From the NCBI GenBank assembly GCA_013042695.1, contig JABDPQ010000324.1, positions 1 to 6,218 on the forward strand: DNA of 6,218 nt, written 5' to 3'. The notes under the pieces were generated by a model. It saw only the letters and a list, made by a program, of their open reading frames with translations. It had not been told where the DNA came from and ran no database searches. The DNA is from Desulfobacterales bacterium. Lineage in GTDB: Bacteria > Desulfobacterota > Desulfobulbia > Desulfobulbales > Desulfocapsaceae. The translations under genes were made by a program, and so were the position numbers. Below, piece after piece: positions 1 to 6,091 of this stretch. The first letter of the stretch is position 1. The number at the start of each line of letters is the position of its first letter.

Positions 1-390
1 GCCCGGGGCCAGTTGCTCCGACGAGCTTTTTTAGCGGCCCATTCTCACAACCGGCCCCGGACTGAGCTCACTTGGGACAAAAAACTTGACCTAGTTGCTA
101 AACATGGAGAATAATAGGAGCAGTTAACGAATCAATTTAACAAGAAAAAACAGGGTTGTTACGTATACAAACTGTCAATCAACGATGTACAGAAATAATC
201 AATAATTTCCTATGTGGGCATTAAACCTTATTGCGGCTACTCGTCCACTGGTTCGCAATAACCAATTTATATCCCAAACGGGATTCCCGAGGTTGTGGAT
301 TTGTCTCGGCACGATGGGACTAATTTTTAACGCCAGATTTATCTACGAGCGGATCGAGACAACGTGAGCCCCGATTGTTAAGTTAATCTG
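1..390. other. Gene-poor stretch with small inverted repeats
   Basis: I see no convincing gene here. Three perfect 8-bp inverted repeats occur: CCGGGGCC at 3-10 with 53-60, TTATTGCG at 228-235 with 254-261, and TTGTCTCG at 301-308 with 355-362. Inside the first pair, a 4-bp stem (GCTC/GAGC, 15-26) is followed by six T, a weak terminator-like shape for plus-strand transcripts. A loose promoter match (TTGACC at 86-91, 18 bp, AATAAT at 110-115) points rightward. A 51-codon open frame starts with ATG at 212 and stops at 365-367. It has a hydrophobic C-terminal part but no ribosome binding site, so I do not call it a gene. Confidence 0.4.
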
Positions 391-750
391 TTAGCCACCT
401 GCTGCAGCACCGTTGTCTAATATACGACCAACCCTATAAGAGTCGACAATACTAATTAGCCAAGAAATTATTAAAACAGCCCATGCAACATTGAGGAGTT
501 GAACGTCAGTGCCAGTTGGTTGATTAAATACTAACTCTATAATTGCGGCAACATCTAGTTGAACTTCACCACGTTGGATTTTCTCCCCTATTTGTAACGC
601 CCTCTCCAACATCCTAGAAAGCACTAAATAGAGCGACGCAGATGCAGCACCAGCTAATAATGTACCAATAATATGTTTTTTTAAGAAAAAGTGCCCAGTG
701 CCAGGAAATACAAGAGCGGATAACAGGGCTGCTTTTATTGCTTTACTCAT
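391..750 (-). CDS. Small integral membrane protein of unknown function
   Basis: This encodes a 119-residue membrane protein that I cannot name. A hydrophobic N-terminal part carries an FPGTGHFFLKK motif (residues 15-25), reminiscent of the Pro-Gly turn in TM2-like and related small membrane proteins. A hydrophobic segment follows at about 27-46. An amphipathic, charged stretch (about 49-80) is presumably outside the bilayer, and a third hydrophobic helix lies at about 84-104, ending in DSYRVGR. No cleavable signal peptide is evident. The ATG at 748-750 is the first start after a well-formed promoter. The ribosome binding site is weak (a GGA about 7 bases upstream). The gene stands alone, and no strong terminator was seen after the TAA at 391-393. 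That it is expressed is likely; its role is unknown. Confidence 0.75.
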   Translation of the reverse strand: MSKAIKAALLSALVFPGTGHFFLKKHIIGTLLAGAASASLYLVLSRMLERALQIGEKIQRGEVQLDVAAIIELVFNQPTGTDVQLLNVAWAVLIISWLISIVDSYRVGRILDNGAAAGG

Positions 751-779
751 CAGATATCCAACGTTTAAAGTATTCTTAT

Positions 780-808
780 GTTATACAGGTGCGGGAATCC
801 ATTGGCAA
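780..808 (-). promoter_or_regulatory. Sigma70-type promoter of the 391-750 gene
   Basis: On the minus strand, TTGCCA (808-803) and TATAAC (785-780) are separated by 17 bp, close to the TTGACA/TATAAT consensus. Transcription would start near 773, giving a leader of roughly 23 bases before the ATG at 750. Spacing and placement fit the gene well. It is a prediction from the sequence only. Confidence 0.6.
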
Positions 809-1034
809 TCTTAACCGTCACGGAAGTGACTTAACTATAGATGATTCCAGGGCATAATAATTGTCGCTGAACAAACCACGTTAGGTCGCTCGAATGGTTA
901 GGTGGACGACCGGTCATTGTTTCCCCGGTACTCTGTTATGGCTAACACGAGGAAGAGTATCAAACACATCGCGGAAATTACGACCCATGTTAACTTTCCG
1001 ACTTCGCTTTCTATTGGAGTTTTGGTCCAGAAAA

Positions 1035-1121
1035 TCACCTCACCACTCGCAGGCGAAACTCGAATGGATACGGACCATGATAATTAATCTTTTTTCGTTG
1101 TTTCTTTCTTGTCGATGCCAT
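1035..1121 (-). pseudogene. Truncated IS transposase, N-terminal fragment
   Basis: Reading from ATG at 1121-1119, the 28-residue product starts with a Lys/Arg-rich tail and then has GPYPFEFRLRVVR before a TGA at 1037-1035. The pattern YP-F/Y-E-x-R-L-K/R-V-V-R matches the start of the first helix-turn-helix of many IS3- and IS481-like transposases, where a leucine/tyrosine-rich helix normally follows. Here the frame stops at once, so DNA-binding and DDE catalytic domains are absent and no active enzyme can be made. A strong Shine-Dalgarno sequence (GAGGAG, 1135-1130) lies 8 bases before the ATG, which supports this start. The family is inferred from memory of the motif; the exact IS family is not certain. 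Confidence 0.65.
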
Positions 1122-1123
1122 GA

Positions 1124-1181
1124 GTAACACTCCTCGTTGTCACCGAGGATTCCTACGGAATCCTCACTTAGAAAGTGTTAC
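1124..1181 (-). promoter_or_regulatory. Nested stem-loop over transposase ribosome binding site
   Basis: An outer perfect 8-bp inverted repeat (GTAACACT/AGTGTTAC at 1124-1131 and 1174-1181) encloses an inner 9-bp hairpin (arms 1145-1153 and 1157-1165, 3-base loop). On the minus strand, the outer 3' arm overlaps the end of the GAGGAG ribosome binding site and reaches to 2 bases from the ATG. A competing 5-bp pairing (CCTCG at 1148-1144 with CGAGG at 1136-1132 on the minus strand) would also cover the site. RNA that reads in from outside would hide the start, as is known for IS10 and IS50. The function is inferred. Confidence 0.5.
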
Positions 1182-1443
1182 CCCTTTTTCACAAATCTAC
1201 CTGCTCATTATCTGGTACTTATGACAACATTAATAAAATGACATAAAGCTGATGGGGGTACACCCTCCTATGCGTTGGAAAAATCGTTTTTGTAAATCCA
1301 TCCCATAGTCCGAGGTCAATTTTCGTTTCATATACCACAGTGATCCATACCAACAAATAGTAGCAATTGTATCAAAAACAGAACAAGATGTTCCTTACCG
1401 ATTTACCTAATTGAGATTACTAAGGGCAGCGTATATTGTCCCG

Positions 1444-1647
1444 ATGAAGAATATGATCAAAAGCAATCGCTATTCATTGATAGGAGTAGTCCTGGCGTTT
1501 GGTGGTGTATTCATGATTTATACTGTCGATGTCGTTATCGGGGTTTTGCTTTTCCCTGTCAGTTGCTACCTGGTATTTTATTTTGGCCCAAGAAAAATGA
1601 TGGATGAGCAGTACAAAAAGATCAATAAGCCTAAAGAAGGGAATTAA
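1444..1647 (+). CDS. Small two-helix membrane protein, unknown function
   Basis: From ATG at 1444 this encodes 67 residues: a short basic N-terminus (MKNMIKSNRYS), two adjacent hydrophobic helices (about residues 11-28 and 30-48) forming a probable membrane hairpin, and a charged tail rich in Lys (MMDEQYKKINKPKEGN). An in-frame TTG at 1411 would add 11 residues but has no ribosome binding site and lengthens only the N-terminus. ATG 1453 (64 residues) is an alternative, with GAAG just upstream. None of the starts has a strong ribosome binding site. Frame length, helix layout and the positive-inside arrangement argue for a real small protein. I do not recognise the family and could not find a clear promoter or terminator. 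Confidence 0.5.
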   Translation: MKNMIKSNRYSLIGVVLAFGGVFMIYTVDVVIGVLLFPVSCYLVFYFGPRKMMDEQYKKINKPKEGN

Positions 1648-1809
1648 GCATGTGCAGAGTATACCAGCGTGGGAACTCTTGGTGGATTAAGTTTCACAAA
1701 AGAGGACAGGACTTTTGGTCTTAGTCCATATTATATTTATTTGTACGGTTCAAATATTATATAAGATATTAGTAATAATATTAATAAACTGTGGGTGACA
1801 CGATAATTC

Positions 1810-1855
1810 CTAATCCTGGTGTCGCATGTTCGATTCATGCCGGGGGCATCAATAA
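1810..1855 (+). repeat. tRNA-Arg 3'-half fragment, putative att site (left)
   Basis: The sequence reads as the 3' half of a tRNA: anticodon-loop end CTAA, anticodon-stem strand TCCTG, 5-base variable loop GTGTC, T stem GCATG with loop TTCGATT and perfectly complementary CATGC, then acceptor strand CGGGGGC and A73. The loop context TTCCTAA would give anticodon CCT, and CTAATC with a CGGGGGC acceptor end fits arginine tRNAs. The expected 5' half (a GCCCCCG acceptor strand and D arm) is absent upstream, so no tRNA is made. CCA reads TCA here, a sign of decay. It matches 6092-6137 at 45 of 46 positions, including the shared AATAA after the tRNA end. Confidence 0.8.
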
Positions 1856-1898
1856 TACGAGGGGTTATGCAATTTAGTATTTCCCTATTTTTTCTTCT

Positions 1899-1935
1899 CG
1901 CTAAAGAATTTTAGAAAATTTTCTTTTGCCAAAAG
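1899..1935 (+). repeat. Short repeat pair A, possible integrase arm sites
   Basis: CGCTAAAG (1899-1906) and TGCCAAAAG (1927-1935) lie 44 bp to the right of the left tRNA fragment. The stretch TCGCTAAAGAAT here matches TCGCCAAAGAAT at 5951-5962 in 11 of 12 bases, followed by a shared GAAAATT after a small gap. Being just inside the element end, these could be recombinase arm sites. They could also be chance AT-rich similarity or remains of a shared coding sequence. Confidence 0.35.
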
Positions 1936-2053
1936 ATATCTCTTATCCTCGCATTAATGTCGCTGTTGCCTAATACAATGAAAACATTTCATGAACCAGA
2001 GGAAAGTACAGGCTTCTTTTTCTACTGATATTTTCAATCAGACGAAGAAAAGA

Positions 2054-2082
2054 TTGCAATTGGACGACCTTGCTTTTACAAT
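2054..2082 (+). promoter_or_regulatory. Sigma70-type promoter of the ATPase gene
   Basis: TTGCAA (2054-2059) and TACAAT (2077-2082) are 17 bp apart, a good match to the consensus. The expected transcription start (about 2088-2091) falls on or next to the ATG at 2091, so the transcript would have almost no leader. Confidence 0.55.
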
Positions 2083-2090
2083 GAGCCGCT

Positions 2091-3338
2091 ATGAAGAACT
2101 ATAATTTATATCCTCGCTATCTTCGTTCTCGTGTTTCGGAAGCATTGGCTGATACGCCTGTGGTACTAATTCATGGGCCACGACAGTGCGGAAAGACGAC
2201 CCTGGCTCGACTGATCGGCGATGAAGGACAATTTGCCTATTTCACTTTTGATGATGATGTCCAGCTGGCGGCGGCAAAGACAGATCCAGTGGGTTATGTT
2301 GCAGACCTGCCAGAGCGGGCAGTGCTTGACGAAGTGCAACGGGTACCTGAGTTGTTCACTTCTTTGAAAGCGGAGGTGGATAATCGGCGGGAGTCCGGCC
2401 GGTTCATCCTGACGGGCTCGGCAAATGTGCTTCTGGTGCCCAGGCTGGCTGATTCTCTGGCTGGTCGTATGGAAATTCTACGGCTACACCCTTTGACACA
2501 AGCAGAACTTGCCGGGGAGGAATCCAGTTTCCTGTCAAGGTTGTTCAAAGCCGACTTTCAGACAGGGGCATCCGGGCAGCGACTTGGAATGGAGTTGGCG
2601 GAGCGGGTGGTGGGAGGAGGTTATCCGGCGGCGCTGTTGCGTACTGCACCTCGGCGGCGGATGGCATGGTATCGTGATTATACCGAAACCTTGATTCAGC
2701 GCGATATCCGTGATCTGGCTCGTATAAGTGCTCTGGATGCCTTGCCGCGTCTGTTGGCTCTGGCTGCCGAGCGGACGGCATGTCTGGTGAATATATCCGA
2801 ACTTGCAGCTCCTTTTCAGGTGAGCCGTCCCACTATTCGAGAATATATGACGCTGCTATCGCGGATTTTTATGCTGGAAGAACTAGCCCCTTGGCACGGC
2901 AACCGGATGAAACGTCTCATCAAGACACCCAAGTTGCACATGGGCGATACTGGGCTTGCCTGCACACTCCTTGGCCTGGATGCGGAAATGCTGTGGAGGG
3001 ATCGTGCTGTTTTCGGACGGCTACTAGAGACATTCATCTATCAAGAGTTGCAACGGCATGCAAGCTGGCATGAGGAGACTATAATTTTCAGCCATTTCCG
3101 TGATAAGGACAAAGTCGAAATAGATGTGGTTCTGGAATCCGGAGGTCGTATAGCCGGTGTTGAAGTTAAGGCCACTGCGACGGTAACGAGCAAAGATTTC
3201 AAAGGCCTACGTAAACTTCAGGATGTCGTACAGAAAAAATTCGTTGCCGGTGTAGTGTTATATGACGGTGGGTCGATTGTGCCATTTGGGAAGGAACTGT
3301 ATGCTGTTCCCATATCCTGCCTCTGGGAGACAAACTGA
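2091..3338 (+). CDS. AAA+ ATPase with C-terminal DUF4143 domain
   Basis: This 415-residue protein has the full layout of the widespread AAA_14/DUF4143 family. The N-terminus (LYPRYL, 6-11) leads into a P-loop ATPase: Walker A GPRQCGKT at 29-36, Walker B VLDEVQ at 78-83 and a sensor-1-like ILTGS at 106-110. GGGYPA at 175-180 is a family hallmark. A winged-helix-like region follows at about 234-268 (ISELAAPFQVSRPTIREYM and beyond). The C-terminal domain contains ETFIYQEL (313-320), EIDVVL (343-348) and GVEVKAT (356-362), which together resemble the D...ExK core of the PD-(D/E)XK nuclease fold. Length is typical and no key residue is missing. The family is expected to hydrolyse ATP in the cytoplasm; substrate and biological role are unknown. 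It is often found singly and often in mobile or variable regions. ATG 2091 fits the family start but has no ribosome binding site. Confidence 0.93.
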   Translation: MKNYNLYPRYLRSRVSEALADTPVVLIHGPRQCGKTTLARLIGDEGQFAYFTFDDDVQLAAAKTDPVGYVADLPERAVLDEVQRVPELFTSLKAEVDNRRESGRFILTGSANVLLVPRLADSLAGRMEILRLHPLTQAELAGEESSFLSRLFKADFQTGASGQRLGMELAERVVGGGYPAALLRTAPRRRMAWYRDYTETLIQRDIRDLARISALDALPRLLALAAERTACLVNISELAAPFQVSRPTIREYMTLLSRIFMLEELAPWHGNRMKRLIKTPKLHMGDTGLACTLLGLDAEMLWRDRAVFGRLLETFIYQELQRHASWHEETIIFSHFRDKDKVEIDVVLESGGRIAGVEVKATATVTSKDFKGLRKLQDVVQKKFVAGVVLYDGGSIVPFGKELYAVPISCLWETN

Positions 3339-3436
3339 TACCCTGCAGCGAACACTTTCTGATTATTGAAATCATATGTATTTCGACGCAGGACATTCTC
3401 GGTTTCGTAAAAAACTCGTTTCCTCTATTTGTTGCT

Positions 3437-3451
3437 AGATCAATATGATCT
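3437..3451. promoter_or_regulatory. Palindrome, possible operator
   Basis: AGATCAATATGATCT is a perfect 6-bp inverted repeat around a 3-base centre. It lies between a TTGCTA (3432-3437) and a TAAAAT (3457-3462) that are 19 bp apart, so it could sit in the spacer of a promoter reading toward the antitoxin fragment and the SEC-C gene. A long spacer with a central dyad is typical of MerR-type promoters, but no such regulator is present in the window. This is a weak, pattern-only call. Confidence 0.25.
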
Positions 3452-3453
3452 CT

Positions 3454-3472
3454 CGCTAAAATTTGGCTAAAG
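3454..3472 (+). repeat. Short repeat pair B
   Basis: CGCTAAAA (3454-3461) and GGCTAAAG (3465-3472) are in direct orientation with starts 11 bp apart, about one helical turn. The 24-base block around them (3453-3476) matches 5951-5974 at 20 of 24 positions. It lies between the ATPase gene and the antitoxin fragment, in the middle of the putative element, so it may mark an internal junction between two former units. The same DNA can be read as a peptide AKIWLKK, so a coding remnant is an alternative. Confidence 0.4.
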
Positions 3473-3597
3473 AAAAAGGTAGAAAGTTTAGAATATGGTG
3501 TACTAGCAAAGCCATTTCCCGTTTCTTAAACAAAGGGGATAAGATTCAGCGCTGGTAAGGGGCAAAAGTCGACGCTTAAACACTGGATGGTGCATGA

Positions 3598-3756
3598 TTG
3601 AGTGGAAAATTAATAGACGATGAAGGAGAAGTTCAAGAATTGACTCCCAAAGATTTCAAAAACATTAAACCTGCAAAAGGGGTGTTGCCCAAGGAACTTC
3701 TAAATGTTTTTCCTAAAACCAAATCTCAAAGACCTGATGGTAGCAGACCACAATGA
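3598..3756 (+). pseudogene. Truncated BrnA-like (DUF4415) antitoxin, N-terminal part
   Basis: From a possible TTG start at 3598, a 52-codon frame contains LIDDEGEVQELTPKDFKNIK followed by PAKGVLPKELL. This closely follows the N-terminal pattern of many BrnA/DUF4415 antitoxins (DDDGEVREL-T-x-x-DF-x-x-x-RPA-x-x-VLP). The part that should follow, with the PQKAPTK linker and the ribbon-helix-helix DNA-binding segment, is replaced by a short unrelated tail and a TGA at 3754-3756. The product could not bind DNA, though it might still be translated. No BrnT toxin gene is visible in the 260 bases upstream. The TGA overlaps the ATG of the SEC-C gene (ATGA), which could couple their translation. The family call is from memory of the motif. 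Confidence 0.5.
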
Positions 3757-4745
3757 AAACACGAAGAAATGATCCATGTTTCTGCGGCAGCGGCAAGAAA
3801 TACAAAAAATGCTGTATGATCAGGGCGGAAGGTGATCCCCTCCAGGGTGTAAAAAATGATGTTCACGATCTGCTTGATGGCAGGAGCTTTGACTCAATGG
3901 AAGAACTGCAGGCACTGATTGATCGGCATAGTCAGCAAAAAAACAGTGCTTCCATGGAAGAATTTCACGGACTCTCCCCCGACCAGATGCATCGTTTTCT
4001 CTACATGCCGTTTGAATCGCCGGAGCTGGTTATTTTTCAGCGAGTATTGCAATCTAAACCGCAAAGCAAAGCGGCCTTTCTTATTTCTATGCTGGTAGAG
4101 GAGGTCGGTGAAGCGGGGATAAGGTTGACCGCTAAGAGCAACCTGGGACAGAAATTCTGCCAAAAGGCTAGCAAGACGTACTTCGATCTTTATCCGGAAT
4201 CTGTAATGTCAGGTCTTTCGGTACGAACAGAAACCAAATTCGAACCTCTGCACACCATACGCCTTACTGCTCTGCTTGCAGGACTTGTGCGGAAATATAA
4301 AGGTCGCCTACTCTTAACGAAAAGGTGCGTAAAATCGATGGAACGTAATGGGACGCTGGAGCTCTATCCGCTCCTGATGCATGCCTATATCCACAAATTC
4401 AACTGGGGTTACCGGGATGGATACGGTGAAGTCACCTTTATACAGCAATCGTTTCTCTTCACCTTGTACCTGCTTGATAAATACGGAAAAAACTGGAGAC
4501 CGGCCACTTTCTACAGCGAGAATTTTTTGCGGGCATTTCCCATGATTCTGCGGGAAGTTGAGTCCAAATTTTACGAACCACCGGAAGATACACTTCGAAA
4601 AGTTTATATCTTACGTGTTTTGCAGAGATTTGCAGGTTTCTTTGGCTTGGCAGATATCGAGCAGGTTTCTAAAGACCCAATAAACCCGGAGTACCGTGTT
4701 CGTGCTACAAGTCTGCTCACTGAAGTGGTGGAGTGGAATTTGTAA
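3753..4745 (+). CDS. SEC-C motif protein of unknown function
   Basis: A 330-residue protein. Residues 7-21 form a textbook SEC-C zinc motif: NDPCFCGSGKKYKKC ending in a Cys pair, with C9, C11, C20 and C21 as ligands (CxC-x8-CC). The motif is known from the SecA C-terminus, where it binds zinc and contacts SecB and ribosomes, but it also occurs alone at the ends of many unrelated proteins. The remaining 300 residues are mostly helical with scattered aromatic residues (for example around 210-260), no signal peptide and no clear membrane segment, and I recognise no enzyme motif. The C-terminus (RVLQRFAGFFGLADIEQ, near 287-303) looks like a folded helical domain. The ATG overlaps the stop of the antitoxin fragment, and its own ribosome binding site is weak. 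The gene converges with the 4855-5664 gene, and the 109-base gap has only a small 5-bp hairpin (ACAAG/CTTGT, 4765-4779) without a T tract. Confidence 0.85.
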   Translation: MKTRRNDPCFCGSGKKYKKCCMIRAEGDPLQGVKNDVHDLLDGRSFDSMEELQALIDRHSQQKNSASMEEFHGLSPDQMHRFLYMPFESPELVIFQRVLQSKPQSKAAFLISMLVEEVGEAGIRLTAKSNLGQKFCQKASKTYFDLYPESVMSGLSVRTETKFEPLHTIRLTALLAGLVRKYKGRLLLTKRCVKSMERNGTLELYPLLMHAYIHKFNWGYRDGYGEVTFIQQSFLFTLYLLDKYGKNWRPATFYSENFLRAFPMILREVESKFYEPPEDTLRKVYILRVLQRFAGFFGLADIEQVSKDPINPEYRVRATSLLTEVVEWNL

Positions 4746-4854
4746 AATATAAAATAGCCTGGCAACAAGTCCTTCTTGTCTCACTTGATTGATAATAGTC
4801 TGATATTCAATAAACAATAGGGGATAGACAGTTGCTTACAACCATTTGCCAGTC

Positions 4855-5664
4855 TCATTTCCCATCATTTTTTCTCTTCATGCAGTAGGCAATACCATCT
4901 TGAAATACATGTTCAACGGTAAACTTTTCACTGGCAGCAGAATACAACTTCATTGCCATGCTGGCATCATCTCTTTCAACCAGAAAGCTCGCAGCTTTAT
5001 CGATTATAATAAATAAATCTTCAGTATCCTCTGGCAAATTAACCAAGTCCAGTAGCAAACGCATTGCTTCCTTTGTTCGACCAAGAATATATTCATGGGT
5101 ACCTATTGTAAGGATGGCCGGTGCATAGTTGGGGTCAATCGCCAGAGCAATGGCTTCGCCGGGAATGGCTGTTGGCTGCATGGGTTGTCCGATGGTATTA
5201 TAAAAAAGCTGATCTGCTGAGGTGGCATGGTATTCGAAATCTGCAGCCATACGTCGCTCTTCTGCAGAGTACTTTTTATATTTCGACCGAAGTTTTTGCA
5301 GTCGTTCGTCATGCTCCAAAAGCCATGCAAATGAATTATGTTGAAAAGAATAGCCAGGATCCAAAGGAGGTTCATCTTTTAGCTTCTTAACAAATAGATT
5401 GTCAACCAGTTCTTGCAAAGCAGCATCTTGCGGCAATTCCACCATCTCGATCTCATCATACAGAGAACAGACCTCTTGCCCCTGATGAAATTTTTTCACC
5501 TCGATGAGCAACTGACACCCGCTGAAATCGCCGCAATCAAGAAGGTCATCGAGGTAGGGTTCAAATGCTTTGTCGGCTAGGCAAATACCATTCTCAGTTT
5601 GTGCAAAAGTGTCGGGGAAAAAGCTGTTGCAGTTTCCACAGATACGCTCGGGTGGCTCAGACAT
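4855..5664 (-). CDS. Cys-rich N-terminus, TPR-like protein, unknown function
   Basis: A 269-residue soluble protein with no signal peptide or membrane segment. The N-terminal 70 residues contain Cys at 9, 12, 28, 44, 50 and 66. C9-x2-C12 followed by GIC28L resembles small zinc-binding modules of the CxNC...GxCL type, with C44 or C50 as a likely fourth ligand. A charged helical linker (about 118-145) follows. From about 165 on there are helix-turn-helix repeats of the TPR kind (PGEAIALAIDPNYAPAILTI, then LGRTKEAMRLLLDLV and DDASMAMKLYSAASEKF), which usually mediate protein-protein contacts. The ATG at 5664-5662 is preceded 4 bases upstream by GGAGA (5673-5669), which fixes the start. I could not find a convincing promoter pair; TATACT occurs upstream (about 5715) without a good -35. 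No enzymatic motif was seen. A scaffold or adaptor role is only an inference from the TPR-like half. Confidence 0.85.
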   Translation of the reverse strand: MSEPPERICGNCNSFFPDTFAQTENGICLADKAFEPYLDDLLDCGDFSGCQLLIEVKKFHQGQEVCSLYDEIEMVELPQDAALQELVDNLFVKKLKDEPPLDPGYSFQHNSFAWLLEHDERLQKLRSKYKKYSAEERRMAADFEYHATSADQLFYNTIGQPMQPTAIPGEAIALAIDPNYAPAILTIGTHEYILGRTKEAMRLLLDLVNLPEDTEDLFIIIDKAASFLVERDDASMAMKLYSAASEKFTVEHVFQDGIAYCMKRKNDGK

Positions 5665-6091
5665 TATTTCTCCGTCTAGAAAACGAATACGATTACAGAC
5701 AATAGGAAGTATACAAGCCTTTGGAGGTCTTTCGATAGTAAATCGGTCTGAATGACTCCGGGGTTACATTTTTCATACTCCTTACTAACGCGGGCATTCT
5801 GTCAATCAGCATTCAGCCCACGTCAGGGTGTTAGCAATCTGCTACTGGGAGGGTGACCCTCAGGCCATTGAATATAACTTCGGGAACCATCATATTCAAG
5901 AAAAAGTCATCTTGGAATAATCCTAAAATACGAGGAAACAGGAAGTTTTTTCGCCAAAGAATGGCTAAAGAAAATTATTAGTACTGGAGAAAAAAAGGAA
6001 AATACTCTACTAAAGTACATCGTATTTTGTCAATGATTCTAGAAATATGCAAAGATCTCGGAGGATTGACATTTTCCGCAGCAAGGTATTT
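5665..6091. other. Intergenic region left of the second tRNA fragment
   Basis: No complete gene is seen. The stretch holds the upstream region of the 4855-5664 gene, the 13-bp dyad GAGGGTGACCCTC (5849-5861, one-base centre), and repeat pair C. An open frame without a start codon runs from about 5878 to 6031 and encodes FFAKEWLKKII; with a +1 shift after a run of seven A at 5990-5996 it would continue to a stop inside the tRNA fragment. This may be the remains of a gene whose other parts are lost, but there is no start and I recognise no family. Confidence 0.4.
5952..5970 (+). repeat. Short repeat pair C, possible integrase arm sites
   Basis: CGCCAAAG (5952-5959) and GGCTAAAG (5963-5970) are direct repeats with starts 11 bp apart, like pair B (3454-3472). 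They end 121 bp before the right tRNA fragment. Together with pair A just inside the left end they would flank the att core in a circular form of the element, the usual place for integrase arm sites. Function is inferred. Confidence 0.4.

Larger units (their letters stand above)
1035..1193 (-). mobile_element. Remnant of an insertion sequence (5' end only)
   Basis: The minus strand carries a probable IS end, a structured leader and the first 28 codons of a transposase; the rest of the element is missing. The outer edge may be TGTGAAAAAGGGG (1193-1181), because TGT/ACA termini are common in IS elements, but no matching opposite end was found, so the border is a guess. The reading frame breaks at 1037, where the conserved helix-turn-helix region should continue, so a deletion joined this end to unrelated DNA. 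The DNA from 809 to 1034 has several overlapping open frames on both strands, none convincing as a gene. Confidence 0.6.
1648..2053. other. AT-rich intergenic region containing tRNA-derived repeat
   Basis: No gene is visible between the small membrane protein and the ATPase promoter. The DNA left of 1810 is very AT-rich (about 1725-1795). A small imperfect hairpin (GGACT/AGTCC, around 1710-1726) has no T tract and is not a convincing terminator. The tRNA fragment (1810-1855) and the first repeat pair (1899-1935), with the 12-bp palindrome AGAAAATTTTCT at 1913-1924, lie here. A 16-codon frame from ATG 1978 is too short to support. Confidence 0.5.

Noticed and set aside
828..902. Integron attC site (ACTTAAC near 830 and GTTAGGT near 882 and 896)
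   Set aside because: The two core-like heptamers fit the loose consensus but there are no complementary inner arms between them, and no cassette structure.
881..1080. Minus-strand open frame with a hydrophobic segment
   Set aside because: It has no start apart from an internal GTG, crosses the IS deletion junction, and the other minus-strand frames are equally open there.
894..1127. Two overlapping plus-strand open frames (894-1127 and 902-1087)
   Set aside because: They overlap each other and the minus-strand transposase remnant, have no ribosome binding site, and their products show no recognisable features.
1124..1181. The nested inverted repeat as an attC site or a rho-independent terminator
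   Set aside because: The outer arms do not fit the attC core pattern, and the stem has no directly adjoining T tract; its place before the transposase start explains it better.
1230..1394. Minus-strand 54-codon open frame rich in aromatic and Cys residues
   Set aside because: The only ATG codons are internal and late, there is no ribosome binding site, and no family is recognised.
1810..1855. A functional tRNA-Arg gene
   Set aside because: No complementary acceptor strand, D arm or 5' anticodon stem lies upstream of either copy, and this copy ends in TCA rather than CCA.
2294..3396. Several other open frames on both strands across the ATPase gene
   Set aside because: They are shadows of the well-supported 415-residue ATPase frame.
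5103..5755. Open frames overlapping the 4855-5664 gene on both strands
   Set aside because: They lie within or antisense to a gene with a good ribosome binding site and a structured product.
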